From positions 64,410 to 128,409 of the forward strand of contig NZ_FTMG01000008.1 of NCBI RefSeq assembly GCF_900155965.1: 64,000 nucleotides of DNA, written 5' to 3'. Under the pieces are notes generated by a model. The model saw nothing but the letters and a program-made list of their open reading frames with translations, did no database searches and had not been told where the DNA came from. The DNA comes from Mucilaginibacter lappiensis (lineage in GTDB: Bacteria > Bacteroidota > Bacteroidia > Sphingobacteriales > Sphingobacteriaceae). Made by a program: the position numbers and the translations under genes. This document shows positions 1 through 7,652 of this stretch, piece after piece (within the stretch, counting starts at the first letter, position 1; each line of letters begins with the position of its first letter).

Positions 1-93
1 GCCTCCATCCGGAGTTGAAGCATTTGAGCTGTAAACTGAAGATGTTAAGAAAGTGCTTAAAGCTAAGGCTGCTATGATTGTTGACTTTTTCAT
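1..93 (-). CDS. Small secreted protein, N-terminal part only (cut by window edge)
   Basis: An open frame starts with ATG at 93 and runs off the left edge after 31 codons. It begins MKKSTIIAALALSTFLTSS, a lysine-rich n-region followed by a hydrophobic stretch, so it looks like a Sec signal peptide. The residues after it are short and polar (SSNASTPDGG). It lies on the same strand as the two 47-residue peptide genes just upstream of it in transcription order (298-441 and 501-644) and could be a third member of the same tandem set. Its C-terminus, which would decide this, is outside the window. No function can be assigned. Confidence 0.5.
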   Translation of the reverse strand, partial: MKKSTIIAALALSTFLTSSVYSSNASTPDGG

Positions 94-247
94 GGTGTTT
101 TTTAAATTTTGATTGTGGGGGATGAATATTTTTGTTTTATATAAATTACTTCAAATCGTGTTTGTATGCTTGTTACTCGACGTTGCTTAGGCCTTGTTCG
201 CGACTAAATGTTATTGTCATTACTTCAAATTGAAGTACTTTCTTTTT

Positions 248-268
248 ATGAGGACAATAAGTCCTCAT
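248..268 (-). terminator. Hairpin after the first 47-residue peptide gene
   Basis: An 8-bp perfect inverted repeat, ATGAGGAC/GTCCTCAT with a 5-nt loop, lies about 30 nt beyond the stop of the gene at 298-441. The stem is flanked by an A/T run on each side. It could end transcription of the peptide genes. A separate 17-bp palindrome (TACTTCAA, centre A, TTGAAGTA) is at 221-237. Confidence 0.4.
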
Positions 269-297
269 TTAAGCACGTCTTTGATCATGACCATAGA

Positions 298-441
298 TCA
301 ATCAGCACTACCCAGGTCTCTTTTAAAGCCATTGGTAAATGAGTGTGTGCCGATGAGCTCGGTACGTACATTTACTTTTTGACAAGATGAAACGATACCG
401 GTAAAAAGGGTAGCTACGGTGATGATGATCAGTTTTTTCAT
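298..441 (-). CDS. Tiny secreted peptide/lipoprotein, GFKRDLGSAD-tail family, copy 1
   Basis: A 47-codon ORF from ATG at 441 to TGA at 298-300. Residues 1-19 form a signal peptide (MKKLIIITVATLFTGIVSS) and Cys20 follows V-S-S, a plausible lipobox, so the product may be a lipoprotein with a mature part of about 28 residues. The last ten residues, GFKRDLGSAD, are identical to those of the neighbouring 47-codon ORF at 501-644. That ORF also shares TGIVSS at the signal-peptide end and the same overall length. Identical tails read through different codons show selection on the protein, so this is very likely a real gene. I do not recognise the family; a signalling peptide or a processed secreted peptide are possibilities, not conclusions. 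Confidence 0.65.
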   Translation of the reverse strand: MKKLIIITVATLFTGIVSSCQKVNVRTELIGTHSFTNGFKRDLGSAD

Positions 442-500
442 GACTTATATAATCTAATGCTGTGCAGATTCGGTTAAATATTGATGTGAAATTTAAAAGC

Positions 501-644
501 TCAGTCGGCGCTGCCTAAATCTCTTTTAAATCCCGTAGCGGTTTTATTAAAAGCCGGTACAGATACATCTACAGTTTTTTTTGACGATGATGACACAATT
601 CCTGTGCTTACTATAAGCAATGCCAATAAGATGGTCCTTTTCAT
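501..644 (-). CDS. Tiny secreted peptide, GFKRDLGSAD-tail family, copy 2
   Basis: A 47-codon ORF from ATG at 644 to TGA at 501-503. It has a signal peptide (residues 1 to about 20, MKRTILLALLIVSTGIVSS), then SSKKTVDVSV and the shared tail GFKRDLGSAD. The lipobox Cys of copy 1 is Ser here, so this copy would be a soluble or signal-peptidase-I product rather than a lipoprotein. The tail codons differ at several third positions between the copies (for example GATTTAGGCAGC here against GACCTGGGTAGT), which supports protein-level conservation. The gap to copy 1 is about 60 nt. Its function is unknown. Confidence 0.65.
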   Translation of the reverse strand: MKRTILLALLIVSTGIVSSSSKKTVDVSVPAFNKTATGFKRDLGSAD

Positions 645-1217
645 GTTGGTTAATATTTATATTAATATCATATTTAATTAACTAATATTAAATAATACTG
701 TAACTGGTATTTAATATTGGTTGTATTTAATTTATTAGCAACTGGATTTCTATTTATTTAGCCAGTTGCTGTATTCTTAATTTAAATTTAATTTGATAAT
801 CAACATTATATGAAGTGATTATTTAACTTTTATATAACAATTCATATCTCTTTTATTGAAAAAAAATAGTAGTTTTAGAGGCATTAGTTGTATGCTTGAT
901 AAAACGTTTATTCTTTTTTTATTTATTTTAATTAATCAGATAGCATAATAGTTTAAAATATAACCACCTTAAGTATTTTCATGCTTTAAATTGGAGCATG
1001 GGGTGCTGTTTTTATGTCGTATAAATATTATAATATTAAAGTTATATTTATACAATCTATTGTATATCAATTAATTAACACTGCAAATATAAATATGTTT
1101 TTTGGTTTTGGAGGTAAAAAAGATAAAAAAGTTTTCAACAACGTTTTTGTGCTACTTATTGGATATATTTCAGCATAATTCATAACTTTCACGCTAATTG
1201 ACCGTAAAAGTGCTTTA
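645..1217. other. AT-rich intergenic region between divergent peptide genes and the TPR gene
   Basis: This stretch of about 570 nt is very AT-rich. It separates the minus-strand peptide genes from the plus-strand TPR gene and should hold the promoters of both. Apart from a promoter-like pair near 1159-1190 and AT-rich imperfect dyads around 680-740, I see no coding signal, RNA gene or repeat. Confidence 0.6.
1159..1190 (+). promoter_or_regulatory. Possible Bacteroidota sigma-A promoter for the TPR gene
   Basis: TTG at 1159-1161 and TAACTTTC at 1183-1190 are separated by 21 nt. They resemble the -33 TTTG and -7 TAnnTTTG boxes of this phylum, with one mismatch in the last -7 base. The ATG at 1218 is 27 nt downstream. 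Confidence 0.35.
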
Positions 1218-2657
1218 ATGAAAAAAAACTGTACATTTTTATTATTTTTTTTTGTAACACTTACCGCATATGCAAGGGATATTAATGAAGTGGTGGCTAG
1301 GGATACAAATGAGGTAGTAAATTTAAATAGCCAGGCTTATGCAAATAGGTTGACCGATCCGAAACAAACAGTTGAGGATGCAACTAAAGCTTTAACCCTG
1401 GCTACTAAACTCAGTTATTTAGATGGTATTGCCGAATCTTATCGCGTTATAGGGATTGGAAAGTATTACCTCGACCAGCCCGAAAAAGCCATTGATAATT
1501 ATTTAAATGCATTAGCTTATTTTGGCAGAAGCAGTAATCTTAGGGGCGAAGCTAAGGTTTATAACAATATAGGAGTGTTGTTTCGCGACCATGACTATGA
1601 TCGTTCCCTGGTTTACTTAAACAAATCGCTGGTTATTGCAGAAAAAATTGGAGACAATAAATTGATAGCTGCTTCCTATTTGAACATTGGAAATACTTAC
1701 AACCGCAAAAATAACCTGCATCAGGCCCTTAGTTATTATGATAAAAGCTATCACTTGTTTAGTAAGTTGCAAGATTCCGTTAATCTTATACAGTGTTTGT
1801 TAAACAGGGGGGTAATATTTTATAAGTTAAAGGATTATGATAAAGCGCTTGGTTTGTTGCTGGAAGCTAACAGGGGGGCTAAATCAAGGGATCTGAACGA
1901 ATCGGTAGCCAGTATTAATCTTACCCTGGCTTCGTTATATATGGCCCAACGTAAGTTTGACGATGCCGAAAAAATGGTACGTGAAGGTACAGCGTACACA
2001 CAGCTGGTTAAAGACCCCAAATTGGAATACGATTATAAGTATACCACCTATGAACTGGAGCTTAACAGAAAGAATTTTGAAAGCGCCCTGTCATCCCTAA
2101 GGGAAATATATAAACTTGATAGTGCAACCTATAAAACCAATGTGTCTGTACAGATGAATCTGATAGAGGCTAAGCGGAAGCAGGAAGAACAGGCCAAAGA
2201 AAATGAACGTGTAGCCGACAGGCAGGCTTATGAACGTTCCCGTTTCTGGGCTGTGAGTACTGTAGCTGGTTTGTTACTGGTTGTTATTGGTTTATTAGTA
2301 GGCAATGTGAAACGGAAAGCTAAAACCAATGCCCAGCTTACTATGCTTAATGGGGAGGTTTTAAGGCAAAAGGATAACCTAGACAGGATAAACCATCACC
2401 TGGAAGAGATTATTGATGAAAGAACAAAAGATTTGCAAATCAAGAACAAAAAGCTTTCTGAACACTCCTCTTATCTTTCGCACCAGATCAGGGGCCCAAT
2501 AGCTACGTTGCGTGGTTTGATAAACCTGGAAAAGGAGGGATTGGTTGATCAGGAAGAATGTATCGCTATGATGGATAAATGTGTTTCGGAAATTGACGAA
2601 AAAATAATAGAAATGAGCGACATGCTGCATGGCCCGTCGCATAATAGCAACTCCTGA
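1218..2657 (+). CDS. TPR sensor-like membrane protein with orphan histidine-kinase dimerisation segment
   Basis: 479 residues. Residues 1-19 are a signal peptide ending AYA. About 60-310 contain successive TPR motifs (for example YNNIGVLFRDHDYDRSLVYL and SYLNIGNTYNRKNNLHQAL), followed by a charged coiled coil near 318-340. One membrane helix spans about 343-364 (FWAVSTVAGLLLVVIGLLVG). A second coiled coil at about 376-415 leads into SHQIRGPIATLRGLI with His422, which resembles a HisKA H-box. The protein stops about 58 residues later with no HATPase domain, and no frameshifted remnant follows because a convergent gene begins at once. The TPR part should be periplasmic and the His-containing helices cytoplasmic. 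TPR-kinase fusions are common in Bacteroidota, but this one cannot phosphorylate itself unaided. The real role is unknown. Confidence 0.8.
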   Translation: MKKNCTFLLFFFVTLTAYARDINEVVARDTNEVVNLNSQAYANRLTDPKQTVEDATKALTLATKLSYLDGIAESYRVIGIGKYYLDQPEKAIDNYLNALAYFGRSSNLRGEAKVYNNIGVLFRDHDYDRSLVYLNKSLVIAEKIGDNKLIAASYLNIGNTYNRKNNLHQALSYYDKSYHLFSKLQDSVNLIQCLLNRGVIFYKLKDYDKALGLLLEANRGAKSRDLNESVASINLTLASLYMAQRKFDDAEKMVREGTAYTQLVKDPKLEYDYKYTTYELELNRKNFESALSSLREIYKLDSATYKTNVSVQMNLIEAKRKQEEQAKENERVADRQAYERSRFWAVSTVAGLLLVVIGLLVGNVKRKAKTNAQLTMLNGEVLRQKDNLDRINHHLEEIIDERTKDLQIKNKKLSEHSSYLSHQIRGPIATLRGLINLEKEGLVDQEECIAMMDKCVSEIDEKIIEMSDMLHGPSHNSNS

Positions 2658-2683
2658 AATAAATAAAATGGTTTTTATAATAG

Positions 2684-2992
2684 TTAGCCCAGGTTAAATG
2701 CGCCTGGCCAGGTAGAGTGTATTTGCGCCTCAATAAGCCCAAGGTAAATACAATATCTGGATATCATTTGCAGAATAAGCAATTGCCTGTGTTTGTTATA
2801 GCCCTCAGTTTCAAAGGCAAGTGTTTCGTCACCAGCGGTAACAAAAAATCTAACTTCACCTTGCCTGGGTTTAAATCTTGATTGTAAAAGATCGAATACC
2901 TTAACTTTAAGTTTGCTTTTGGGGTCATGGATCGTCCCATCTTTCAAAGCCTGGTTTTTTGAAATAGATATAAGATAATTTGACATAAACAC
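2684..2992 (-). CDS. Hypothetical small cytoplasmic protein (102 aa)
   Basis: A 102-codon ORF converging on the TPR gene with a gap of 26 nt. A second in-frame ATG two codons later (MSNYLISISK) is an equally good start. The protein has no signal peptide or membrane helix. It is basic in the first half (DPKSKLKVKVFDLLQSRFKPRQG) and has a mixed alpha/beta pattern after that. I recognise no domain. A 25-bp palindrome at 3108-3132 lies upstream and may be an operator. Codon use resembles its neighbours, so it is probably real. Confidence 0.5.
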   Translation of the reverse strand: MFMSNYLISISKNQALKDGTIHDPKSKLKVKVFDLLQSRFKPRQGEVRFFVTAGDETLAFETEGYNKHRQLLILQMISRYCIYLGLIEAQIHSTWPGAFNLG

Positions 2993-3107
2993 TTTTTATG
3001 ATAAAAAAATGTTTATGCCACAATTTTTACTCCAATTTTCAATTATAGGGGATATAAAATGAAATTGTGTTTATTTATTTGCATTTTCCTTGCAAAATTT
3101 ACTGGAA

Positions 3108-3132
3108 TTAAATATTGTTAACCAATATTTAA
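3108..3132. promoter_or_regulatory. 25-bp perfect dyad, candidate operator
   Basis: TTAAATATTG and CAATATTTAA form 10-bp perfect arms around TTAAC. The dyad lies between the end of the XRE regulator gene and the start of the 102-codon gene, about 115 nt upstream of the latter. An AT-rich operator for a dimeric HTH protein is plausible. Confidence 0.35.
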
Positions 3133-3221
3133 TTGAAATAGATTAAATTAATCAGCAATTTATATCAAGGTATGTAGTATAAAAGGTGTAACTGTAAGGT
3201 TTACAGAACACATGTATTAAA

Positions 3222-3590
3222 TTATAGGACTAAAATGCTTTTGTTTCGCAATTCTTCATAAAGTAAAATCACTTTGCGTTGCAGGCTTGCTATCTCCGAT
3301 TCCCTATCTACTAATTTTTTTTGGGCAATGCTCAGGTTTGATGGAGTAAGGTCAACTTCACCTTCTTCAACACTTAATATTTGAGCCACTGTTATTTCAA
3401 AAATATTGGCAATTTGCTCTAGCCGCGACAGGTTAATATCCGTTACACCAGTTTCGATTTTTGAAAAAGCCGGGATAGAAATACCCAACCGGTTTGCTAC
3501 ATCTTCCTGGCTCCATCCACGTTGGTGACGTAAAGTTCTGATGTTTTTTCCAACGGATTTGTTCGTTTTCTTTTTGGTGCTGTCGTTCAT
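3222..3590 (-). CDS. XRE-family (HTH_3) transcriptional regulator
   Basis: 122 residues from the ATG at 3590 (MNDSTKKK). A TTG 18 nt upstream is also in frame, but the ATG has AGAGGA upstream and fits the family better. The helix-turn-helix domain covers about residues 13-70 (VGKNIRTLRHQRGWSQEDVA, then LGISIPAFSKIETG and LSRLEQIANIFEITVAQIL), as in Cro/CI-type repressors. After a linker rich in acidic residues, residues 88-118 form a heptad-like helix (KKLVDRESEIASLQRKVILLYEEL), likely for dimerisation. It stands alone on the minus strand. The dyad at 3108-3132 lies downstream, upstream of the next gene, which is a possible target. Its ligand is unknown. Confidence 0.85.
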   Translation of the reverse strand: MNDSTKKKTNKSVGKNIRTLRHQRGWSQEDVANRLGISIPAFSKIETGVTDINLSRLEQIANIFEITVAQILSVEEGEVDLTPSNLSIAQKKLVDRESEIASLQRKVILLYEELRNKSILVL

Positions 3591-3737
3591 ATCAATGTTT
3601 CCTCTCAATTAATTGAGAAAACATATCCAAATGGTATGCCACCATTAATTCGGGTTAAAACTACTGGGAATAGCCTTTAGTTTAACGGGATGTTAAAAAA
3701 AGTGGGGAATTATTTACACGAAAATAAAGCTTAACCC

Positions 3738-6035
3738 TCAGTTGATATTATTAACGATATAAAGTTTGGCAAATTTAAGCAGCAATTGTTTCTGGCCTAT
3801 CTCCTTAAAAAATATAGTTGCTTTAATATCCGGCTTATTACCTTCCAGGCTCAAGACCTTTCCAAAACCAAAACGTTCGTGCTCCACTTCCATACCTACC
3901 TGTAGGTTTGAGGTATCAGACGGTTTAAAATTTGGAGATGGTACATGCGCTTTAGCTAATATAGATGTTGTTTTAACCGGGGCTGATGTTGCCGGTTTAG
4001 GCTTGGAGAATGCATCGGCTTGTTTGCTGCCGCTCCAGGCTTTACGGTCATCGTCAAAGAAGGCGCTACTGCCGCTGCTTGCCGGTTTGGCACTGTAATC
4101 AAGCTCCAGGTATTTGGCATCTATCTCATCCAGGAAACGGCTTGGTTCGCAACTTATCAATGTGCCAAACTTAAAGCGCGAGGTGGCATAACTGATGGTG
4201 AGCTTGGTTTCGGCGCGGGTAACGGCTACATAAAATAAACGGCGTTCTTCTTCCAGATCACTGCGGGAATTGAGCGACATCTGCGAGGGAAACAGGTTCT
4301 CCTCCAAACCTACCACATATACCTGTGGAAACTCCAATCCTTTACTGGAGTGTATGGTCATCAATGATACGGTATCGGCATCTTTCTCCTTGTCTTTATC
4401 ATCATTGGTGAGCAGGGCCACATCCTGCATAAAAACGTCGAGGCCCTTTTCCTCAATATCCTCTCTTTCAGAAAATTCCTTGATACCGTTCATTAATTCC
4501 TGTATGTTTTCGTAACGGTTAAGTCCTTCAACTGATTTATCTTCGTACAGGTCTTTCAATAAGCCGGAATGCTGTGCGATATACAGGGCCGATTCATAAG
4601 CCGATTTTGACTTGGCCAGCACCTGGAAACTCTGAATCATGGTAGCAAAAGTGCTCACCGCGCCCGATATCTTTCCTTCCAGGTATTTGCCTGGCTCCAC
4701 GATAACCTCCCATGGGGTAATACCATGCTGATCGGCACTTACAATGATCTTATCAACTGAGGTATCGCCAATGCCCCTTTTAGGGTAGTTGATCACCCGT
4801 TTCAGGGCTTCCTCATCGTTAGGGTTAAACGTAAGGCGGAAATAGGCTATCAGATCCTTGATCTCTTTACGCTGATAAAAAGACAGTCCACCGTATATCT
4901 TATAGGGGATACCAAGCTTGCGCAGGGCTTCCTCCATTGATCTTGATTGGGCGTTGGTACGGTATAGGATAGCAAAATCATGCCATTTACGGCCTTTCAG
5001 GCTACGGTCCTGCATAATGGTTTCGGCTACCATTTTACCCTCCTCGTTATCGCTGAAGGCACGCATTACCTTTATTTTATCGCCGCTTTCTTTCTCAGAG
5101 AAAACGTTCTTTTTAAGCTGGTCCTTATTATTGCTGATGATGCTGTTGGCAACATTTACAATATTTTGGGTGGAGCGGTAGTTTTGCTCCAGCTTAAATA
5201 CCTTCAGATCCGGGTAATCCTTTTCAAAGTTGAGGATGTTCTGGATATTGGCTCCGCGGAAGGCGTAGATACTTTGGGCATCATCACCTACCACACATAA
5301 ATTTTCATTTACAGCGGCCAGTTTTTTCACGATCAGGTACTGCGAAAAGTTAGTATCCTGATACTCATCCACCATGAGGTATTTAAACTTATGCTGATAC
5401 TTGTTAAGCGTATCAGGGTGTAATTTCAATAGCTCGTTGGTTTTGTACAGCAAATCGTCAAAATCCATGGCGCCGGCCCTGAAACAGCGGGTGGCATAGG
5501 TTTGGTAAATAAGCCCCAGCTGACCGCGGCCACTCGAAAAATCGTCGGCCTGTATCTGCTCATTTTTCTGATACTCCTGCCACGAGATGAGGTTGTTTTT
5601 GGAGGCCGATATGCGGTTAAGTACAAAGTTTACGTTGTACAGCTTATCGTCCAGGTTCATTTCCTTTAAAATGGCTCTCAGCACGCTTTTGCTATCGTCG
5701 GTATCGTAGATGGTAAAATTGCTCGGATAACCAATTTTGTCGGCCTCCACGCGCAGTATCTTGGCAAAAACCGAGTGGAAAGTACCCATCCAGATATTTT
5801 TGGCTTCGGGGCCCACCACATGAGTGATACGCTCGCGCATTTCGCGGGCAGCCTTGTTGGTAAATGTTAATACCAGTATGTTAAAGGAGTCGACACCTTT
5901 GCGTACCAAATGTGCCACCCTGTATGTGATAACCCGTGTTTTGCCTGATCCGGCACCGGCAATAATCATTACCGGACCTTCAGTTTGTTCTACCGCTGCT
6001 CTTTGTTCGGGGTTTAAACCCTGTAGATAATCCAA
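3738..6035 (-). CDS. pcrA: ATP-dependent 3'-5' DNA helicase PcrA/UvrD
   Basis: 765 residues, a superfamily 1A helicase that unwinds DNA in nucleotide-excision and mismatch repair and clears stalled forks. All core motifs are visible: Q11 in the Q motif, Walker A GAGSGKT at 27-33, VDEYQDTN (motif II), GDDAQSIYAFRGA (III), LEQNYRSTQNIV (IV), SLMTIHSSKGLEF (V) and FYVAVTRAE (VI). The C-terminal 60 residues (GFGKVLSLEG...TIFFKEIGQKQLLLKFAKL) match the PcrA tail domain. The start is TTG at 6035 with AGAGGAAA about 6 nt before it. MDYLQGLNPEQRAAV is where the family normally begins and no upstream ATG exists in frame. A perfect -7 box TAAGTTTG lies at 6205-6212 upstream. Beyond it is a ~280-nt duplicated non-coding element. 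Confidence 0.96.
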   Translation of the reverse strand: MDYLQGLNPEQRAAVEQTEGPVMIIAGAGSGKTRVITYRVAHLVRKGVDSFNILVLTFTNKAAREMRERITHVVGPEAKNIWMGTFHSVFAKILRVEADKIGYPSNFTIYDTDDSKSVLRAILKEMNLDDKLYNVNFVLNRISASKNNLISWQEYQKNEQIQADDFSSGRGQLGLIYQTYATRCFRAGAMDFDDLLYKTNELLKLHPDTLNKYQHKFKYLMVDEYQDTNFSQYLIVKKLAAVNENLCVVGDDAQSIYAFRGANIQNILNFEKDYPDLKVFKLEQNYRSTQNIVNVANSIISNNKDQLKKNVFSEKESGDKIKVMRAFSDNEEGKMVAETIMQDRSLKGRKWHDFAILYRTNAQSRSMEEALRKLGIPYKIYGGLSFYQRKEIKDLIAYFRLTFNPNDEEALKRVINYPKRGIGDTSVDKIIVSADQHGITPWEVIVEPGKYLEGKISGAVSTFATMIQSFQVLAKSKSAYESALYIAQHSGLLKDLYEDKSVEGLNRYENIQELMNGIKEFSEREDIEEKGLDVFMQDVALLTNDDKDKEKDADTVSLMTIHSSKGLEFPQVYVVGLEENLFPSQMSLNSRSDLEEERRLFYVAVTRAETKLTISYATSRFKFGTLISCEPSRFLDEIDAKYLELDYSAKPASSGSSAFFDDDRKAWSGSKQADAFSKPKPATSAPVKTTSILAKAHVPSPNFKPSDTSNLQVGMEVEHERFGFGKVLSLEGNKPDIKATIFFKEIGQKQLLLKFAKLYIVNNIN

Positions 6036-6240
6036 AATCTTTTCCTCTTTTCTTGAATCAGCGAAATTAAGCTTTTGGCCCGAAAGGGGAAAGTAAGATT
6101 GACGCCGAACGGGATAAAAATATCAACAATAGTAAAGGCGTGAAAATTGAGTGTGCAAAAGTTTTCGATCTGATCCGGTCCCGCGTTTTTGTCCGCTCAA
6201 AAACCAAACTTATAAAATTCAAACCGCCTCTTGTTCCTGA

Positions 6241-6523
6241 CAGACTTTTTAAACCTTTATTTTAACACTTTTTTGATTGAAATGGGGGCGAAATTGATTG
6301 AAAACTGAACGAAAATTCATTCAAAACTACCAATTTTAACACTTTTTAACAAATTTTTGACAGGTTTTGAAAGGTTTAAAAAGTATTAATTTGTTGATAT
6401 TCAAATAACTACATATCAAACGGTCGGTTTTTGGCCTGTTTTGTTCCTTTAACCAAACAGCCCTGCTTACAATTTTCAAAGTAAGCAGGGCTGGTGTTAT
6501 ATATATTTAAATATACGAAAAAT
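6241..6523 (-). repeat. Duplicated ~280-nt leader-like non-coding element, copy 1
   Basis: Read on the minus strand toward pcrA, this block aligns along its whole length with 52916-53191 on the plus strand. Identical segments include ATTTTTCGTATATTTA (6508-6523), a 25-nt block at 6333-6357 that contains GTTAAAAAGTGTTAAAAT, TTAATACTTTTTAA, and AAAAAAGTGTTAAAAT near the end. A hairpin and spacers of nearly equal length lie between them. Neither copy has a convincing ORF. Each copy points at the next gene (pcrA 206 nt away; the metallopeptidase gene 84 nt away in copy 2). It may be a promoter-plus-leader, a small RNA or a repeated operator array; the sequence alone does not decide. Confidence 0.7.
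6458..6493 (-). ncRNA. Strong hairpin inside element copy 1
   Basis: CAGCCCTGCTTAC and GTAAGCAGGGCTG form a 13-bp perfect stem with a 10-nt loop. On the minus strand it is followed by GTTTGGTTAAAGG. The matching hairpin in copy 2 (52941-52975) keeps the outer AGCCC/GGGCT pairs but has a different inner stem that still pairs. No T-run follows, so it is not a standard terminator. Confidence 0.55.
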
Positions 6524-6538
6524 AGCCGGAGGGTGCAA
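6508..6538 (-). promoter_or_regulatory. Possible promoter at the head of element copy 1
   Basis: On the minus strand TTG (6536-6538), a 20-nt spacer and TATATTTA (6508-6515) resemble the -33/-7 boxes of Bacteroidota. Transcription would start just before the hairpin. The -7 box is conserved in copy 2 but the TTG is not. Confidence 0.35.
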
Positions 6539-6631
6539 GGAGCTGCTTAACTAAATTTAGTTAAACAACAATATTTAATATGTGAGCTTGCGGCATTTGG
6601 CTAAAGTCCTGTTATGGTAATCAGTTATCCG

Positions 6632-6721
6632 TTGGCTAAAGCCAACTGCAATGAATCAAATAATTCATTGCAGTCCCTTTTAAGGGACGGGTCGAAATAT
6701 CGGTAGTTGATGGCTTTAGCC
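6632..6721. repeat. Nested intergenic palindrome (GGCTAAAGCC type)
   Basis: TTGGCTAAAGCCAA (6632-6645) and GGCTTTAGCC (6712-6721) flank an 11-bp stem, CTGCAATGAAT (6646-6656) with ATTCATTGCAG (6663-6673), and a short TCCCTTTTAAGGGA palindrome. The nested arrangement is typical of dispersed REP-like elements in Sphingobacteriaceae. It has no coding potential. Confidence 0.6.
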
Positions 6722-6817
6722 TAAATAACCTATGCTAATACGAACGCCTACTTTTACTTGAATATTCAAAATTCAGTATTCGATATTATTTCTTTTCTTC
6801 CTTAAATTTACCAGGCC

Positions 6818-7567
6818 ATGGAAGCAAAGCCCTATCTGCAGCAAATATCACTTAAGCGCGAGTCGGTGCCGTCTTTTGATGTGTATCCTTTTCATATCCC
6901 CGCGGTGAAAGAAATGTCGTCGATGGTGTTTCATCCGGATGTTACTTTTATTATTGGTGAAAATGGCTCGGGTAAATCAACGCTGATTGAAGCTATAGCC
7001 TTACACCTGGGTTTTGGTATTGAGGGAGGCAGCAAAAATATGCAGACTAAAACGCATCAAAATGCCTCAGTTTTGTTTGATTACCTCACCAGCTCCAAAA
7101 GTTATCGCAAACCTTCTGATTATTTCTTTTTGAGGGCCGAGAGCTTCTATAACGTAGCCACTTACCTGGAAGAGGTAGATAAAGGCAAGATCCAGCAAAA
7201 TTACGGCGTAAGCTCCCTGCATGAGTGCTCACACGGCGAGTCATTTATGGCCACGTTAACTCATCGGCTTTCGGGCAACGGACTTTATATTTTTGATGAG
7301 CCCGAGGCTGCTTTATCGCCTGCAAGGCAATTGGCTGCGTTGTCGGCCATTCATGAGCTGGTACAGGCCAATTCTCAGTTTATTATAGCCACCCATTCGC
7401 CTATCTTATTGGCTTATCCCAATGCGGTTATTTATCAGTTGGATGAGGAGGGGATGCGTAAAGTAAAATATGATGAGACAGAACATTTTATGCTCACCAA
7501 ATACTTTTTGAATAATCATGAAGATATGACCCGGTTGCTGATGGGCGATTCCCTGAATCTTTCTTGA
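6818..7567 (+). CDS. AAA/ABC-type ATPase (COG3910-like)
   Basis: 249 residues. Walker A GENGSGKST is at 47-55, and the Walker B region LYIFDEPEAALSP is near 156-168, with the D-loop-like SPARQLAALSAI after it. The switch histidine is in FIIATHSPILLAY near 190-200. The protein has the compact OLD/ABC-like fold of single-domain predicted ATPases (COG3910 family) and has no membrane partner nearby, so it is probably not a transporter subunit. Such proteins often act in DNA- or RNA-related housekeeping, but the substrate is unknown. It stands alone, with palindromic repeats on both sides. The ATG at 6818 follows a TTACCAGGCC leader without a clear ribosome site, as is usual in this phylum. Confidence 0.85.
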   Translation: MEAKPYLQQISLKRESVPSFDVYPFHIPAVKEMSSMVFHPDVTFIIGENGSGKSTLIEAIALHLGFGIEGGSKNMQTKTHQNASVLFDYLTSSKSYRKPSDYFFLRAESFYNVATYLEEVDKGKIQQNYGVSSLHECSHGESFMATLTHRLSGNGLYIFDEPEAALSPARQLAALSAIHELVQANSQFIIATHSPILLAYPNAVIYQLDEEGMRKVKYDETEHFMLTKYFLNNHEDMTRLLMGDSLNLS

Positions 7568-7652
7568 TATACATGGTTTAAATTCAGGGTGTCATGGTTC
7601 GACAAGCTTAGACTGACAGGCTTTTTTCTATGTAACTTCGTAATCAAAAAAT

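Noticed and set aside
194..382. 62-codon plus-strand ORF in the peptide region
   Set aside because: It overlaps the minus-strand 47-codon peptide gene, has no signal, domain or conserved feature, and its codons do not look coding.
3059..3121. 20-codon ORF starting MKLCLFICIFLAKF
   Set aside because: Too short and AT-biased, with no paralogue and a stop inside the dyad; no support beyond a hydrophobic start.
6458..6493. Ordinary rho-independent terminator
   Set aside because: There is no T-run on either strand and no gene ends nearby; it is better read as part of the duplicated element.
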